Of a stretch of DNA of 64,000 bases, positions 27,094-36,018 are shown one piece after another (positions within the stretch are counted from its first letter, which is position 1; each line of letters opens with the position of its first letter). This DNA is from Flavobacterium aquidurense. Lineage in GTDB: Bacteria > Bacteroidota > Bacteroidia > Flavobacteriales > Flavobacteriaceae. Made by a program: the position numbers and the translations under genes. Below the pieces are notes generated by a model. The model was not told where the DNA came from, searched no databases, and worked only from the letters and a program-made list of their open reading frames with translations. The stretch lies in the NCBI GenBank assembly GCA_900107365.1, contig FNPS01000004.1, positions 124,001 to 188,000 on the forward strand, given 5' to 3'.

Positions 27094-27735
27094 CTAAAGA
27101 ATACGACTAACAGTAAGTCCATCACGAATAGGCAACAAAACCGTCTCTACTCTTGGATCATTTTTCAAAAGTAAATTGTATTCTAAAAGTACTTTCGTAC
27201 TAAGATCGTTTGGATGAACCGGTTCAAGGATTTTTCCACTCCACAAAACGTTATCAGATAAAATAATGCCACCTTTATTCATCTTAGGAACAATCATTTC
27301 CCAATAATTCAGGTAATTTTCTTTGTCGGCATCAATAAAAACCAAATCAAATTTTACTTCCAAAGTCGGGATAATATTAACTGCTTCACCTAAATGCTGA
27401 AAAATTTGCTTCCCCCAAGGCGAGGCATCGAAATATTTTCGCTGAAAATCAATTAATTCTTCTTTAATATCTATAGTATGCAACTGACCATTTTCCTGCA
27501 TTCCTTCACACAAGCATAAAGCGGCATAACCTGTATAAGTTCCAATTTCCAGAATATTTACCGGACGAATTAATTTTGACAACATACTTAAAACACGTCC
27601 CTGAAAATGTCCGCTTAGCATTCTTGGTAAAAGGATTTTTTGGTATGTTTCTTTATTAAGTTTGGCTAACAACTCTGGTTCGTTTTCAGAGTGCTGTTCG
27701 ATATAATCTTCTAGGTCTTGTGAAATAAAATGCAT
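27094..27735 (-). CDS. O-methyltransferase (class I SAM-dependent)
   Basis: A 213-residue caffeoyl-CoA/catechol-type O-methyltransferase. The ATG at 27735 is chosen: it gives the usual family length and sits 25 bases after a promoter box, whereas the frame open to 27771 runs across that box. The SAM motif I is ILEIGTYTGYAALCLCEG, motif II is LHTIDI, and the metal-binding/catalytic region is FIDADKENYLNYWE with ILSDNVLWSGK. It is cytoplasmic and metal-dependent; the acceptor is unknown. It precedes the terminator of the adjacent lipoprotein gene. Confidence 0.9.
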   Translation of the reverse strand: MHFISQDLEDYIEQHSENEPELLAKLNKETYQKILLPRMLSGHFQGRVLSMLSKLIRPVNILEIGTYTGYAALCLCEGMQENGQLHTIDIKEELIDFQRKYFDASPWGKQIFQHLGEAVNIIPTLEVKFDLVFIDADKENYLNYWEMIVPKMNKGGIILSDNVLWSGKILEPVHPNDLSTKVLLEYNLLLKNDPRVETVLLPIRDGLTVSRIL

Positions 27736-27760
27736 CTTGTAGTATCTTCTAATTTGAGAG

Positions 27761-27768
27761 CAAAAATA
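27761..27768 (-). promoter_or_regulatory. Promoter -7 box of the O-methyltransferase gene
   Basis: Minus-strand TATTTTTG, perfect TAnnTTTG, 25 bases before the chosen ATG (27735). Confidence 0.7.
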
Positions 27769-27801
27769 CAAAAAATATCGGCTCGCTTTTTTGCATAAAA
27801 A

Positions 27802-27827
27802 AAACCACTCGTTGTAACGAATGGTTT
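27802..27827 (-). terminator. Terminator of the repeat-rich lipoprotein gene
   Basis: Stem AAACCACTCGTT / AACGAATGGTTT (one G-T pair, 2-base loop). On the minus strand a run of T residues follows, so it ends the gene at 27852. Confidence 0.8.
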
Positions 27828-27851
27828 CAGTTTTGTAAATTCAAAAGAAAA

Positions 27852-28217
27852 TTATTTCTTCAATGCGTCATTAACGTCTTTAGCAGTTTTTACGGTTCCG
27901 TCTTTAGCAGCTTTAGCAGCAGCTTCTGCCTTGTCTGCCGCTTTTTTAGTGGCTTCTTTTACATCTTGTGCAGCTTTGGTTGTAGCGTCTTTTACATCCT
28001 GAGCAGCATTTTCAGAAGCTTCTTTTGCATTTGTGGCAGCATTTTCAGCTTTAATTACAGCACTATCTTTTGCCTGTTCGATATCTGTAGTTAATGTGTC
28101 AACTTTGTTTCCAAGAGTTAATTCATCATCTGCGGGTTTTGGTTCTTTCTTCTCACAAGATTGAACGGCGAATGCTAATAAAGCTACAACAGCTAAGCTT
28201 AAAATTTGTTTTTTCAT
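27852..28217 (-). CDS. Alanine/lysine-rich repeat lipoprotein
   Basis: A 121-residue lipoprotein. The signal peptide and lipobox are clear (AVVALLAFAVQSC, Cys 21). The rest, from about residue 40, is a highly charged helical tract built of 11-residue units such as KDATTKAAQDV and KEATKKAADKA, similar to LEA group 3 or apolipoprotein-type repeats. This predicts a long amphipathic helix without a globular domain. It has its own terminator and no clear partner. No function can be assigned; desiccation protection or a membrane/peptidoglycan stabiliser would be a guess. Confidence 0.75.
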   Translation of the reverse strand: MKKQILSLAVVALLAFAVQSCEKKEPKPADDELTLGNKVDTLTTDIEQAKDSAVIKAENAATNAKEASENAAQDVKDATTKAAQDVKEATKKAADKAEAAAKAAKDGTVKTAKDVNDALKK

Positions 28218-28419
28218 GATTAAATTCTTTTTAAAAGTTGATAAAATATAAAGGTTATAAAGCTGAAAAAATAAAAATACAAATTTTAAAATTAAGCGCT
28301 CTTTGTAAGATTATTTTCCTGTGAAGAGCAAGACAATTCTCGTGCCAATTTTTTTGATTTTGAAAGTTTGCTGCTAAAGTTCTTATATTCTTTAATGAAG
28401 AAAGATACTCTATTTTTTT

Positions 28420-28971
28420 TTAGTTTTTGTACAAACTGAAATTGATCACAATTTCATCTTTTACTTTAATTAAGCCCGCCATTTTTGTGGGCGGTTCTAA
28501 TTCGATATCAGAAAATTTTAGACTAAGAGAGCCTTGAATTTTATTATCGTCATTATATAATATAAAGTCTTTGTATTGAAGTGTTTTATTGGTAATTAAG
28601 AAGTTAAGGTTGCATTTGTAATTTTTCCCAACTTGTCTGATATCTCTAATGCACACGATACTATTTGGAAATTGTTTTATTTTTATGGTTCCTTGTAGAT
28701 CTTTTGTCATTATTTTGTTTCCACAATCAAAATTTGACATCTTGATTTCAGTATTAAATATGTTTTTTTTGATTGAATTTAAGTATACAGTATCTTTTTT
28801 AGTGAAAAAATTAGAACAATTATACTTTCCAACAGTTGAGTTTCCTGTAATTTCAATTTTGATTTTAGTAATTACTAAAACAGAATCATCTGCTAAAAAA
28901 GTGGGTTTAGCACTTCCTAAGAAAAAGAAAATTACTAAACCCAAAATTAAATTTAAAAACAAACGTTTCAT
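28420..28971 (-). CDS. Putative divergent YceI-like exported protein
   Basis: A 183-residue exported protein (MKRLFLNLILGLVIFFFLGSA signal). Strand pattern and spacing resemble the YceI lipocalin-like fold: ITGNSTVGKYNCSNFF would match the GTSTLHDW strand of YceI, and NTEIKMSNFDCG the IESLSITL strand. The conserved YceI Trp and His are missing, so it is at best a diverged relative. Three cysteines in the mature part (C52, C77 and others) suggest a disulfide. It lies four bases after the porin gene and is the third gene of the YceI-porin operon. Function unknown. Confidence 0.55.
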   Translation of the reverse strand: MKRLFLNLILGLVIFFFLGSAKPTFLADDSVLVITKIKIEITGNSTVGKYNCSNFFTKKDTVYLNSIKKNIFNTEIKMSNFDCGNKIMTKDLQGTIKIKQFPNSIVCIRDIRQVGKNYKCNLNFLITNKTLQYKDFILYNDDNKIQGSLSLKFSDIELEPPTKMAGLIKVKDEIVINFSLYKN

Positions 28972-28975
28972 CTTA

Positions 28976-30367
28976 TTAGAATGAAATTACTGCTTCGAAC
29001 ATTATTCCTTTAAAGCTGCCTCCGAAAAGGTCATTTGGAGTTGCACCATTAAATTGAGCGAAGTTTTTATAGTTTTGATCAACATATTCTAATTTAGCCA
29101 AAACATTTTTTGTCATAAACCAACCAGCTGCGCCTTCAAATCTGTTTATTTGGATAGCTTCAGCATTTGCATTTGAAAGTTTTCCATCAACTAAATTGTA
29201 TTTTCCTCCCACATAAAATCGTTCTCCTTCACCAAAACGATACACTAAATCCCCAACGTATTGATTTACCTTACGGGTGTCATCAGTTCCTTTAAAATCT
29301 CCTCCAGAAGTAAATTCTAAAGTTCCAAAAAACTCAAGACCTTTATATTTAATAAAGGGATTAACCATATAAGATGTTGCCCAATTTCCGTATGCAGGAT
29401 TAAATCTTCCTGTATCTTTATTTGCCGTCGGATCAAAATTATTGGCAACAGCTGTAATTACATTTCCTGTAGTCGGATTTATTATATTATAATCAGCATG
29501 ACTCATTACGCCATAGAAACGACTTCCTGCTCTGTCTGATGCATATAAGTTTCCACTTGAATTTGCTGTGTGATAGTATGATCCGGTAAGCCTGATTCTC
29601 AAATCTGGATTAATTTGTTTATCCCAACCTAATTTTGCAAGAATTGATGGGCTGATAGTAGTGTTGACATCCGGTTTTGCTGCGGTAGGGGTTGCAGGTA
29701 CAATTTCGGCGACACTTTGATTTAGTTTAGAATTTGTAACACCAATCATACTAACAAAACCAGATCTGTTATAGTAAAGTTCAGCTCCCATTTCGGTAAT
29801 AAAAGCATCCATGATATTGTTACCAACAAACGGATTCATAAAAGCATTTCCATTGTCTGATCTCCTAAAATGCGCATCACCATAGTTGTTCTCCATCTGA
29901 CCAATTTTGATCGTGGTATATTGCATGAAATTGGCTAAGAAATCTTTTTTAATGAAGTCCAGTTTGTCAATTTGCAGGTAACCACCTTTTACCCAGGTTT
30001 CATTATGATGTCTTGAAGCCAGATATACATCCAGATTTACACGTACTCCATCATATAATTGAGCTCCAATAGTGAAATTGGCATTTGGTAAATTAAAATT
30101 ATTTTCGAGATTATTTAATCTGTAACCTGGAGCAATAGCTAAATTTTTCTGATCATTAAAGGAGTTTAAAGCTTGAAATTGAAGCGCAAAGGCCGCACCC
30201 ATATCAACACTAAGTCCTTTATAAGCGACAGTGTCTTTTTTAACATCGAATTGATTAATACCTTTCTGGCTCCTCGGGATTTGGTTTTGAATATGTCCAA
30301 AACTGACTTGTGCATTTACAGCAAACGTACTTGCTAGGGCTATAAATAGAATATAGATTTTTTTCAT
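28976..30367 (-). CDS. Porin-like outer-membrane beta-barrel protein
   Basis: A 463-residue protein with signal peptide (MKKIYILFIALASTFAVNAQ). The rest is a series of amphipathic strands with aromatic girdles, ending FKGIMFEAVISF, with a terminal Phe as expected for a barrel inserted by the Bam machinery. It is probably a 16-strand porin. The substrate is unknown, since loops are family-specific. Flanked by a YceI gene (five bases upstream) and the divergent YceI-like gene (four bases downstream), it suggests a small lipid-like ligand system. Confidence 0.8.
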   Translation of the reverse strand: MKKIYILFIALASTFAVNAQVSFGHIQNQIPRSQKGINQFDVKKDTVAYKGLSVDMGAAFALQFQALNSFNDQKNLAIAPGYRLNNLENNFNLPNANFTIGAQLYDGVRVNLDVYLASRHHNETWVKGGYLQIDKLDFIKKDFLANFMQYTTIKIGQMENNYGDAHFRRSDNGNAFMNPFVGNNIMDAFITEMGAELYYNRSGFVSMIGVTNSKLNQSVAEIVPATPTAAKPDVNTTISPSILAKLGWDKQINPDLRIRLTGSYYHTANSSGNLYASDRAGSRFYGVMSHADYNIINPTTGNVITAVANNFDPTANKDTGRFNPAYGNWATSYMVNPFIKYKGLEFFGTLEFTSGGDFKGTDDTRKVNQYVGDLVYRFGEGERFYVGGKYNLVDGKLSNANAEAIQINRFEGAAGWFMTKNVLAKLEYVDQNYKNFAQFNGATPNDLFGGSFKGIMFEAVISF

Positions 30368-30372
30368 GGCGA

Positions 30373-30942
30373 TTATAAATTAAAGTTTAAATTAAATTTT
30401 AAGGTCAGATCCTGACCGGTTTTAATGGTGCCGAGCAAGGCCGTAGGAGACTTCATTCCAAAATCAGCAAAAGTGATTTTGTTTGATCCCTGCATATTTA
30501 CCCCATCTTTGGTGATAATTGTTTTTACAGTAGTTTTTACAGTTTTACCGACTCCGGCGATCATGTAATTACCTGTTAATTCCCAAGTAGTTTCGTTTAC
30601 TTTTTCAGCAGATTTTAAAATGTATTTAATGTTTTTTTGCTTGTCTGTTTTTAAAGTTTCATAAGCTACTTTGTCCATACTTTTTTTCTCACTTTTAATG
30701 CTTTCTGCTAATAGTGTTATGGATAGTGATTCAATTTCAGTTAGTTTTGAATTAACGATCGTAAAATTGGCTGTTCCGGTTCCTGAGCTGGATTTCATTT
30801 CCCAATCATGTAATGTTGAAGTTCCTGAAACTGAAAATGTAGATTTGTTATCCAGAGTGTAACTTTTTTGCGCAGCGGCGAATGATGTAATTCCAAAAAT
30901 GGAAATTACAACTGCAAGTAATTTTATTTTTCCTGATTTCAT
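30373..30942 (-). CDS. YceI family protein
   Basis: A 189-residue exported protein of the YceI lipocalin-like family, which binds polyisoprenoid ligands in some bacteria. Signal peptide residues 1-25 (up to AAAQ). Signature segments are STFSVSGTSTLHDWEMKSSS, with the characteristic His-Asp-Trp, then ELTGNYMIAGVGKTV and ITFADFGMKSPTALLGTIK. It is the first gene of a three-gene operon with a porin and a divergent relative, five bases from the porin start. No clear promoter box was found upstream. Confidence 0.9.
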   Translation of the reverse strand: MKSGKIKLLAVVISIFGITSFAAAQKSYTLDNKSTFSVSGTSTLHDWEMKSSSGTGTANFTIVNSKLTEIESLSITLLAESIKSEKKSMDKVAYETLKTDKQKNIKYILKSAEKVNETTWELTGNYMIAGVGKTVKTTVKTIITKDGVNMQGSNKITFADFGMKSPTALLGTIKTGQDLTLKFNLNFNL

Positions 30943-31255
30943 TTTGATAATATTTTATTGAAATGTTTTTGACTTTTGAGCCAATTATGCCTTAGTACTA
31001 ATAGCATGCTTTGTTAACTTGAACCAAATTTATCTCTCATATCCGAAGATTTTACTGATAAAAATCATTGTTAAAATTTTATTAAAATGATATTTATAAC
31101 TACATCGATTTCACTAATTTTTTCATAGGTTTTAATTGTATTAATGCGTGTTAAAATTTATAGATTTAGCTTTTTTAGGATAGCTCTTTCATCAATTTTT
31201 AAGATTGTATAGCGGTTTATACCATTAGAAATGAACAAATCGTTAAATTTGCACT
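30943..31255. other. Divergent gap of 313 bases
   Basis: AT-rich sequence between the YceI operon and rlmN. Apart from the rlmN promoter box at its right end, no RNA gene, palindrome or small gene was recognised. Confidence 0.6.
31244..31251 (+). promoter_or_regulatory. Promoter -7 box of rlmN, very close to the ATG
   Basis: TAAATTTG, perfect TAnnTTTG, only four bases before the ATG at 31256. Transcription would start at or next to the start codon, implying a leaderless mRNA. Confidence 0.6.
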
Positions 31256-32308
31256 ATGCAAATCGAGAAAAAAGACATAAGAGCCTTATCAAAAGATCAA
31301 TTACGAGATTTTTTTGTCGCAAATAATGACAAAGCTTTTCGTGGAAATCAAGTCTATGAATGGTTGTGGAGCAAAGGAGCACATAGCTTTGAGGATATGA
31401 CAAATGTTGCCAAAACAACACGTTCTATGCTAGAAGATAATTTTGTTATCAATCATATTAAGGTTGATACCATGCAGCGCAGTAGTGACGGAACAGTTAA
31501 AAATGCAGTTCGTTTACACGACGGTTTGGTGGTAGAATCCGTTTTGATTCCGACTGATACCAGAACAACGGCTTGTGTTTCCAGCCAGGTTGGGTGTAGT
31601 TTAGATTGTAACTTCTGTGCGACATCAAGATTAAAAAGAATGCGTAATCTGGAGCCGGGAGAAATCTACGATCAGATTTTGGCAATCGATAAAGAAAGTC
31701 GTTTGTATCATAATCACCCCCTTTCGAATATTGTTTTTATGGGAATGGGGGAGCCTTTAATGAATTATAATAATGTCATTAAAGCAATTGATATGGTTAC
31801 TTCATCAGAAGGATTAGGAATGTCGCCAAAACGTATTATGGTGTCGACTTCCGGAATTCCGAAAATGATTAAGAAAATGGCTGATGATGATGTGAAATTC
31901 AAATTGGCAGTTTCATTACATTCGGCTATTGACGAAATTCGCGCGCGAATAATGCCTTTTAGCAAAAATTTCCCTTTAGCAGATTTGAGAGAATCATTAG
32001 AATATTGGTATAGAAAAACTAAAACCAAAATCTCGTATGAATATGTAGTTTGGAAAGGTATTAACGATGATAAAGCTTCGATTGATGCTTTGGTAAAATT
32101 CTGTAAATATGTGCCTTGTAAAGTCAATTTAATTGAATATAACCCAATTGATGACGGTGAGTTTCAGCAAGCCTCAGAAGAATCTATTATGGCTTACATA
32201 AAAGCTTTGGAAAACATTGGCGTAGTGGTGAAAGTGCGTCGCAGTCGTGGAAAAGATATTGATGCAGCTTGTGGACAATTGGCCAATAAAGAAGGATCAA
32301 TAGAATAA
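31256..32308 (+). CDS. rlmN: 23S rRNA (adenine-2503-C2)-methyltransferase RlmN
   Basis: A 350-residue radical SAM enzyme that methylates A2503 of 23S rRNA (and A37 of some tRNAs). The 4Fe-4S ligands are C114, C118 and C121 in CSLDCNFC. The GMGEP motif (VFMGMGEPLMNY) and the C-terminal resolving cysteine C339 (DAACGQLA) are present. The ATG at 31256 directly follows the promoter box. It is monocistronic; a large REP-like palindrome lies just downstream. Confidence 0.96.
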   Translation: MQIEKKDIRALSKDQLRDFFVANNDKAFRGNQVYEWLWSKGAHSFEDMTNVAKTTRSMLEDNFVINHIKVDTMQRSSDGTVKNAVRLHDGLVVESVLIPTDTRTTACVSSQVGCSLDCNFCATSRLKRMRNLEPGEIYDQILAIDKESRLYHNHPLSNIVFMGMGEPLMNYNNVIKAIDMVTSSEGLGMSPKRIMVSTSGIPKMIKKMADDDVKFKLAVSLHSAIDEIRARIMPFSKNFPLADLRESLEYWYRKTKTKISYEYVVWKGINDDKASIDALVKFCKYVPCKVNLIEYNPIDDGEFQQASEESIMAYIKALENIGVVVKVRRSRGKDIDAACGQLANKEGSIE

Positions 32309-32311
32309 TGT

Positions 32312-32478
32312 ATATAGTCCCTATGGGATAAATACGTTTAATGAATATTTTTCTACCAATATATAATCCCTCCGAGATATAAAAAAATATTCGTTACGAA
32401 TAAATTATTCCGTTAGGAATTAAATGTTGGTAGAAAATTAATGAAGTTAAAGTGAGAATGTCCCGTAGGGACTATATC
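32312..32478. repeat. Large compound palindrome (TCCC-GGGA family)
   Basis: The ends TATAGTCCCTATGGGA (from 32314) and TCCCGTAGGGACTATA (32461-32476) are inverted relatives. Inner palindromes are ATTCGTTACGAAT and ATTCCGTTAGGAAT, plus CTACCAA / TTGGTAG blocks. The whole 167-base element forms a nested stem structure and resembles REP/BIME-type repeats. It lies in the 3' region of rlmN. Confidence 0.75.
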
Positions 32479-32500
32479 TGAATTTGAAATATTAAAAAAC

Positions 32501-32547
32501 AAAAAAGCATTAAAAACGAGAGATCTTCCTGTTTTTAATGCTTTTTT
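32501..32547. terminator. Intrinsic terminator, bidirectional
   Basis: Perfect 17-bp stem AAAAAAGCATTAAAAAC / GTTTTTAATGCTTTTTT around a 13-base loop, between the convergent rlmN and lipoprotein genes. Confidence 0.85.
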
Positions 32548-32563
32548 TCTTGGGCAAAAAGGA

Positions 32564-33424
32564 TTATTTTTTCAAATCGATTTCTTCCGTTACTCCGTCT
32601 TTTGTGATTTTAGCAAGTGTGTCGCAGCTTCCGTCTCCATAATCAATAACTGCTGATGCACCATTTTTAGTTACAGATACAATTCCTTTTACAGCAAATG
32701 ATTTTTTACATATTGCTTTAAATTGTAAGGGTGTCGTGATTTCAGCTGAAAAAGTATCGCCATTTGGGAAAGTGGTTGTACCACTACCGGTTACCAAATA
32801 AGCATTGTCTTCCCAATTAAACCAGGTATCGTAGCCTTCTACCATTTCTTTTACTAAAGAACCTTTTCTAGTGTAAACACCTCCATCATCAAAAGTAATA
32901 GTCATATCAATTGCTGCAGTAAAAACCGGATGTGCTGTTGCCAGTAAATCTGTTGTTTTTACAGTTCGAACGATGCTTTTACTACCTTGAAGTTTTTTGC
33001 CATTGTGATAAAATCCATCAAAAGTATAACTAATAGTCTGTGTTGAAGCCGAAAAGTCATTAGAAAAAGAAATAACCATTTTTCCTTTTACTATATTTCC
33101 GTTTTCCAGTGTACAGCCTTCAACACCAAAATCGACAGTTCTGGTCCAGGTGTTATTAGTTAAAACTGTTGTTATTGTAGCACAACTCGGAAGGAAGTTT
33201 TTTACCGGACCGCTAGGTTTACTAGTTACGTTTTGTTGCGCACTAAATTGCTCTTCAGCAATATTTGTTACATCATCGATTGAGGCATCAATTTTAGAAT
33301 TTGTAACTATTTCATCTTTTGTAATTGCTGCAGATGATCCGTCATTTGTTTTTTCATCAGAATTACAACTGATAAAAAAAGATAAAGCCACTAATGTTCC
33401 AATAAATAAAATTTTTGTTTTCAT
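32564..33424 (-). CDS. Lipoprotein of unknown function
   Basis: A 286-residue lipoprotein (signal ending in FFISC, lipobox Cys 20, then acidic SDEKTNDG). The mature part is beta-rich, with alternating Thr/Val and Lys strands and two cysteine-containing segments (LPSCATITT, DYGDGSCDTLAKI), and a repeated strand pair. No enzymatic motif was recognised. It resembles a family of Flavobacterium surface lipoproteins with no assigned function. It is monocistronic. Confidence 0.7.
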   Translation of the reverse strand: MKTKILFIGTLVALSFFISCNSDEKTNDGSSAAITKDEIVTNSKIDASIDDVTNIAEEQFSAQQNVTSKPSGPVKNFLPSCATITTVLTNNTWTRTVDFGVEGCTLENGNIVKGKMVISFSNDFSASTQTISYTFDGFYHNGKKLQGSKSIVRTVKTTDLLATAHPVFTAAIDMTITFDDGGVYTRKGSLVKEMVEGYDTWFNWEDNAYLVTGSGTTTFPNGDTFSAEITTPLQFKAICKKSFAVKGIVSVTKNGASAVIDYGDGSCDTLAKITKDGVTEEIDLKK

Positions 33425-33569
33425 AATAATTCGTTTTCGTGATTAGTTTTAATTAATGAATTCAAATTAGGCTTTAATCAGATTATGTTTTTTTGGTGAT
33501 TTTTTTAAATTAGTACACAATTGTTGATATACTAACTTAAAATACACAACGTTTTTTTATTTAAAATAG

Positions 33570-33577
33570 TATATTTG
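33570..33577 (+). promoter_or_regulatory. Promoter -7 box of the polyprenyl synthetase gene
   Basis: TATATTTG, perfect TAnnTTTG, eight bases before the ATG (33586). A leader of only a few bases is implied. Confidence 0.65.
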
Positions 33578-33585
33578 GAATCGAA

Positions 33586-34563
33586 ATGAATATTACTTCT
33601 CAAATAAAACAGCCCATTTTTAACGAGATGGAACTTTTTGAAACAAAGTTCCATGAATCGATGACTTCAAAGGTGGCTTTACTGAACCGTATCACGTACT
33701 ATATTGTAAACCGAAAGGGAAAACAAATGCGTCCGATGTTTGTTTTTCTGACAGCAAAAATGGTTTCAGATGGCCTTGTAAACGAGAGAACCTATCGTGG
33801 AGCTTCTGTTATAGAATTAATTCACACGGCAACTTTGGTACATGATGATGTCGTTGATGACAGTAATCGCCGTCGCGGTTTTTTCTCGATTAATGCACTT
33901 TGGAAGAATAAGATTGCCGTTTTAGTTGGAGATTATTTATTGTCAAAAGGATTATTGCTTTCTATAGATAATGGTGATTTCGATTTACTTAGAATCATTT
34001 CCGTTGCCGTTCGTGAAATGAGCGAAGGGGAATTGCTTCAAATAGAAAAAGCCCGAAGACTTGATATTACCGAAGATGTTTATTATGAAATTATCCGAAA
34101 AAAGACCGCTACACTTATCGCGGCTTGTTGTGCGCTTGGTGCAAAATCGGTAATTGAAGATGATATTCAGGTCGAGAATATGCGAAAATTTGGCGAGCTT
34201 ATCGGAATGGCTTTTCAAATTAAAGATGACTTGTTCGATTATAGTGAAGAAGCCATAGGTAAACCAACCGGAATCGATATTAAAGAGCAAAAAATGACTT
34301 TGCCTTTAATTCACGTTTTAAATACTTGTACTCCGCAAGAAAAAAAGTGGTTAATCAACTCCATCAAAAACCACAACAAAGATAAAAAACGCGTAAAAGA
34401 AGTTATTGCTTTTGTAAAAGATAATAATGGTTTGGCTTACGCCGAAAATAAAATGGTGCAATTTCAGCACGAAGCACTTTTACTTTTAGAGAATTACCCT
34501 GATTCTGAGTTTAAAGCTGCCCTTATTTTGATGGTGAATTACGTTATTGAGAGAAAAAAATAA
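33586..34563 (+). CDS. Polyprenyl (octaprenyl-type) diphosphate synthase
   Basis: A 325-residue trans-prenyltransferase that extends farnesyl diphosphate with isopentenyl units, making the side chain of menaquinone or a related quinone. Both Asp-rich motifs are complete: FARM LVHDDVVDDSNRRRG and SARM KDDLFDYSEE, plus the KGKQMRPM substrate-binding segment near residue 44. Chain length cannot be read with confidence, although residues before FARM are small, suggesting a long product. Very short leader, monocistronic. Confidence 0.92.
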   Translation: MNITSQIKQPIFNEMELFETKFHESMTSKVALLNRITYYIVNRKGKQMRPMFVFLTAKMVSDGLVNERTYRGASVIELIHTATLVHDDVVDDSNRRRGFFSINALWKNKIAVLVGDYLLSKGLLLSIDNGDFDLLRIISVAVREMSEGELLQIEKARRLDITEDVYYEIIRKKTATLIAACCALGAKSVIEDDIQVENMRKFGELIGMAFQIKDDLFDYSEEAIGKPTGIDIKEQKMTLPLIHVLNTCTPQEKKWLINSIKNHNKDKKRVKEVIAFVKDNNGLAYAENKMVQFQHEALLLLENYPDSEFKAALILMVNYVIERKK

Positions 34564-34751
34564 TTAGATAATTAGAAAATTTGTCAATTAGATAATTGGT
34601 TTACTTAGTTGTAAATTAGTTGTTTGTATTTTTTATTTGATTTTTCAATCATTTAATTTTTAAATTTTTCAATTTCCATGCAACCATTTCTCAACCTAAC
34701 TCGTCTATGCTAATAGAAGTCTCTTAGTAAACCAAAACCAAAAGCTTATAA

Positions 34752-35312
34752 ATGAAAATTATTCATTTGCATCAAGAAGAAACCAAACTTATAAAGTTGG
34801 CTATCGAAAATAATCGGCAGGCGCAACAGCAGATATACAGTCGGTTTTCTTCAAAAATGTTAAGTGTTTGTCGGCAATATATAAAAGACATTCAATTGGC
34901 AGAAGATGTAATGATCACGGCTTTTATGAAAGTGTTTACGAACTTAAACAAATTTGAACATAAAGGAAGTTTTGAGGGCTGGATTCGCAGAATTATGGTG
35001 AACGAATGCATCTCCTATTTAAGAGTTCAGAAAAAAGTAAAATTTACTGAAGATGAAATTTATGTCGAAGAAAGTTTTAATGCCATTGACAGTCAGTTTT
35101 CAATTGATCAGATTCAGTTTTTAATAGATGCTTTACCGGACGGATATAAAATGGTTTTCAATTTATACGCCATTGAAGGATACAAACACAATGAAATTGC
35201 CAAGATGTTAGGAATCAATGAAGGAACATCTAAATCGCAATTATCGCACGCCAGAAAAATGCTGCAAACACAAATTACTATTTTAAAAAAACAAGATAAT
35301 GGAACCGAATAA
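34752..35312 (+). CDS. ECF-type RNA polymerase sigma factor
   Basis: A 186-residue sigma-70 family factor with region 2 (QIYSRFSSKMLSVCRQYIKD, AEDVMITAFMKVFTNLNKFE) and region 4 (LPDGYKMVFNLYAIEGYKHN, IAKMLGINEGTSKSQLSHAR). Such factors direct RNA polymerase to a small regulon. The next gene starts 14 bases before its stop and encodes a single-membrane-segment protein that could act as an anti-sigma factor. Starts at ATG 34752. Regulon not predictable. Confidence 0.92.
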   Translation: MKIIHLHQEETKLIKLAIENNRQAQQQIYSRFSSKMLSVCRQYIKDIQLAEDVMITAFMKVFTNLNKFEHKGSFEGWIRRIMVNECISYLRVQKKVKFTEDEIYVEESFNAIDSQFSIDQIQFLIDALPDGYKMVFNLYAIEGYKHNEIAKMLGINEGTSKSQLSHARKMLQTQITILKKQDNGTE

Positions 35313-36018
35313 TTTTGAAAAGGATTTCCGTGAAAAACTAAGCGAGCGCAAAATTGAACCAAGTGATAAAGCCTGGGATCGATTGGATGCGATGTTGAGT
35401 GTTGCTGAAGAGAAGGAACGACCTAAAAAGAAAAACAAATGGTTATACATCGCAGCAAGCTTTGTTGGGTTTGTTTTAGTGGGAACTTTCTTTTTTAATC
35501 AAAAGCAAAGCAAAGCTGAAACTCCAAAAAATACTATTGTTATTAAAGATGTTCAAAAGAAAGATTCAACTGTCGCACCAATTTTAAACATAATAGATTC
35601 TGCTAAAACAGATGTTGCAGTGTTAGAACAACCGACAACTCAAAACTCAAATAAAAAAGAAAAGAAAATTTCAAACCAAAAATCATATAAAACTATTAAA
35701 AATGAGTCAAATCAAGTAGCGGAGTCTTCAGTCATCATCAAAAACAATCAGGAAAAACAATCAATCAGTAATCAAACTTTAATTGTCGAAACATCAAAAA
35801 ACGCAACTGTAGATCAATTGCTCAATTCGGCTGAAAAAACAGTCGTTGCAGAGAATTCGGCTAAGCCAAAATTAAAAGTAAAAGTCAATGCAAACGATTT
35901 GCTAAATCAGGTCGATGGCGAACTAGAACTTTCCTTCAGGGAAAAAGTAATTACTAAAGTCAATAAAAATTATCAAACCGTAAAAGTGGCTTTGGCAAAT
36001 AGAAATCAGCAGGAGTAA
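35299..36018 (+). CDS. Single-pass membrane protein, possible anti-sigma factor
   Basis: A 239-residue protein overlapping the sigma factor gene by 14 bases. Residues 1-48 are a charged N-terminal part (FREKLSERKIEPSDKAWDRL), residues about 49-66 a membrane helix (WLYIAASFVGFVLVGTFFF), and the rest is a low-complexity Lys/Ser/Asn/Gln-rich periplasmic tail. Topology (cytoplasmic N-terminus, one helix) matches many anti-sigma factors, but no ASD or zinc-binding motif is visible. Its role is an inference from coupling with the sigma factor gene. Confidence 0.6.
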   Translation: MEPNNFEKDFREKLSERKIEPSDKAWDRLDAMLSVAEEKERPKKKNKWLYIAASFVGFVLVGTFFFNQKQSKAETPKNTIVIKDVQKKDSTVAPILNIIDSAKTDVAVLEQPTTQNSNKKEKKISNQKSYKTIKNESNQVAESSVIIKNNQEKQSISNQTLIVETSKNATVDQLLNSAEKTVVAENSAKPKLKVKVNANDLLNQVDGELELSFREKVITKVNKNYQTVKVALANRNQQE

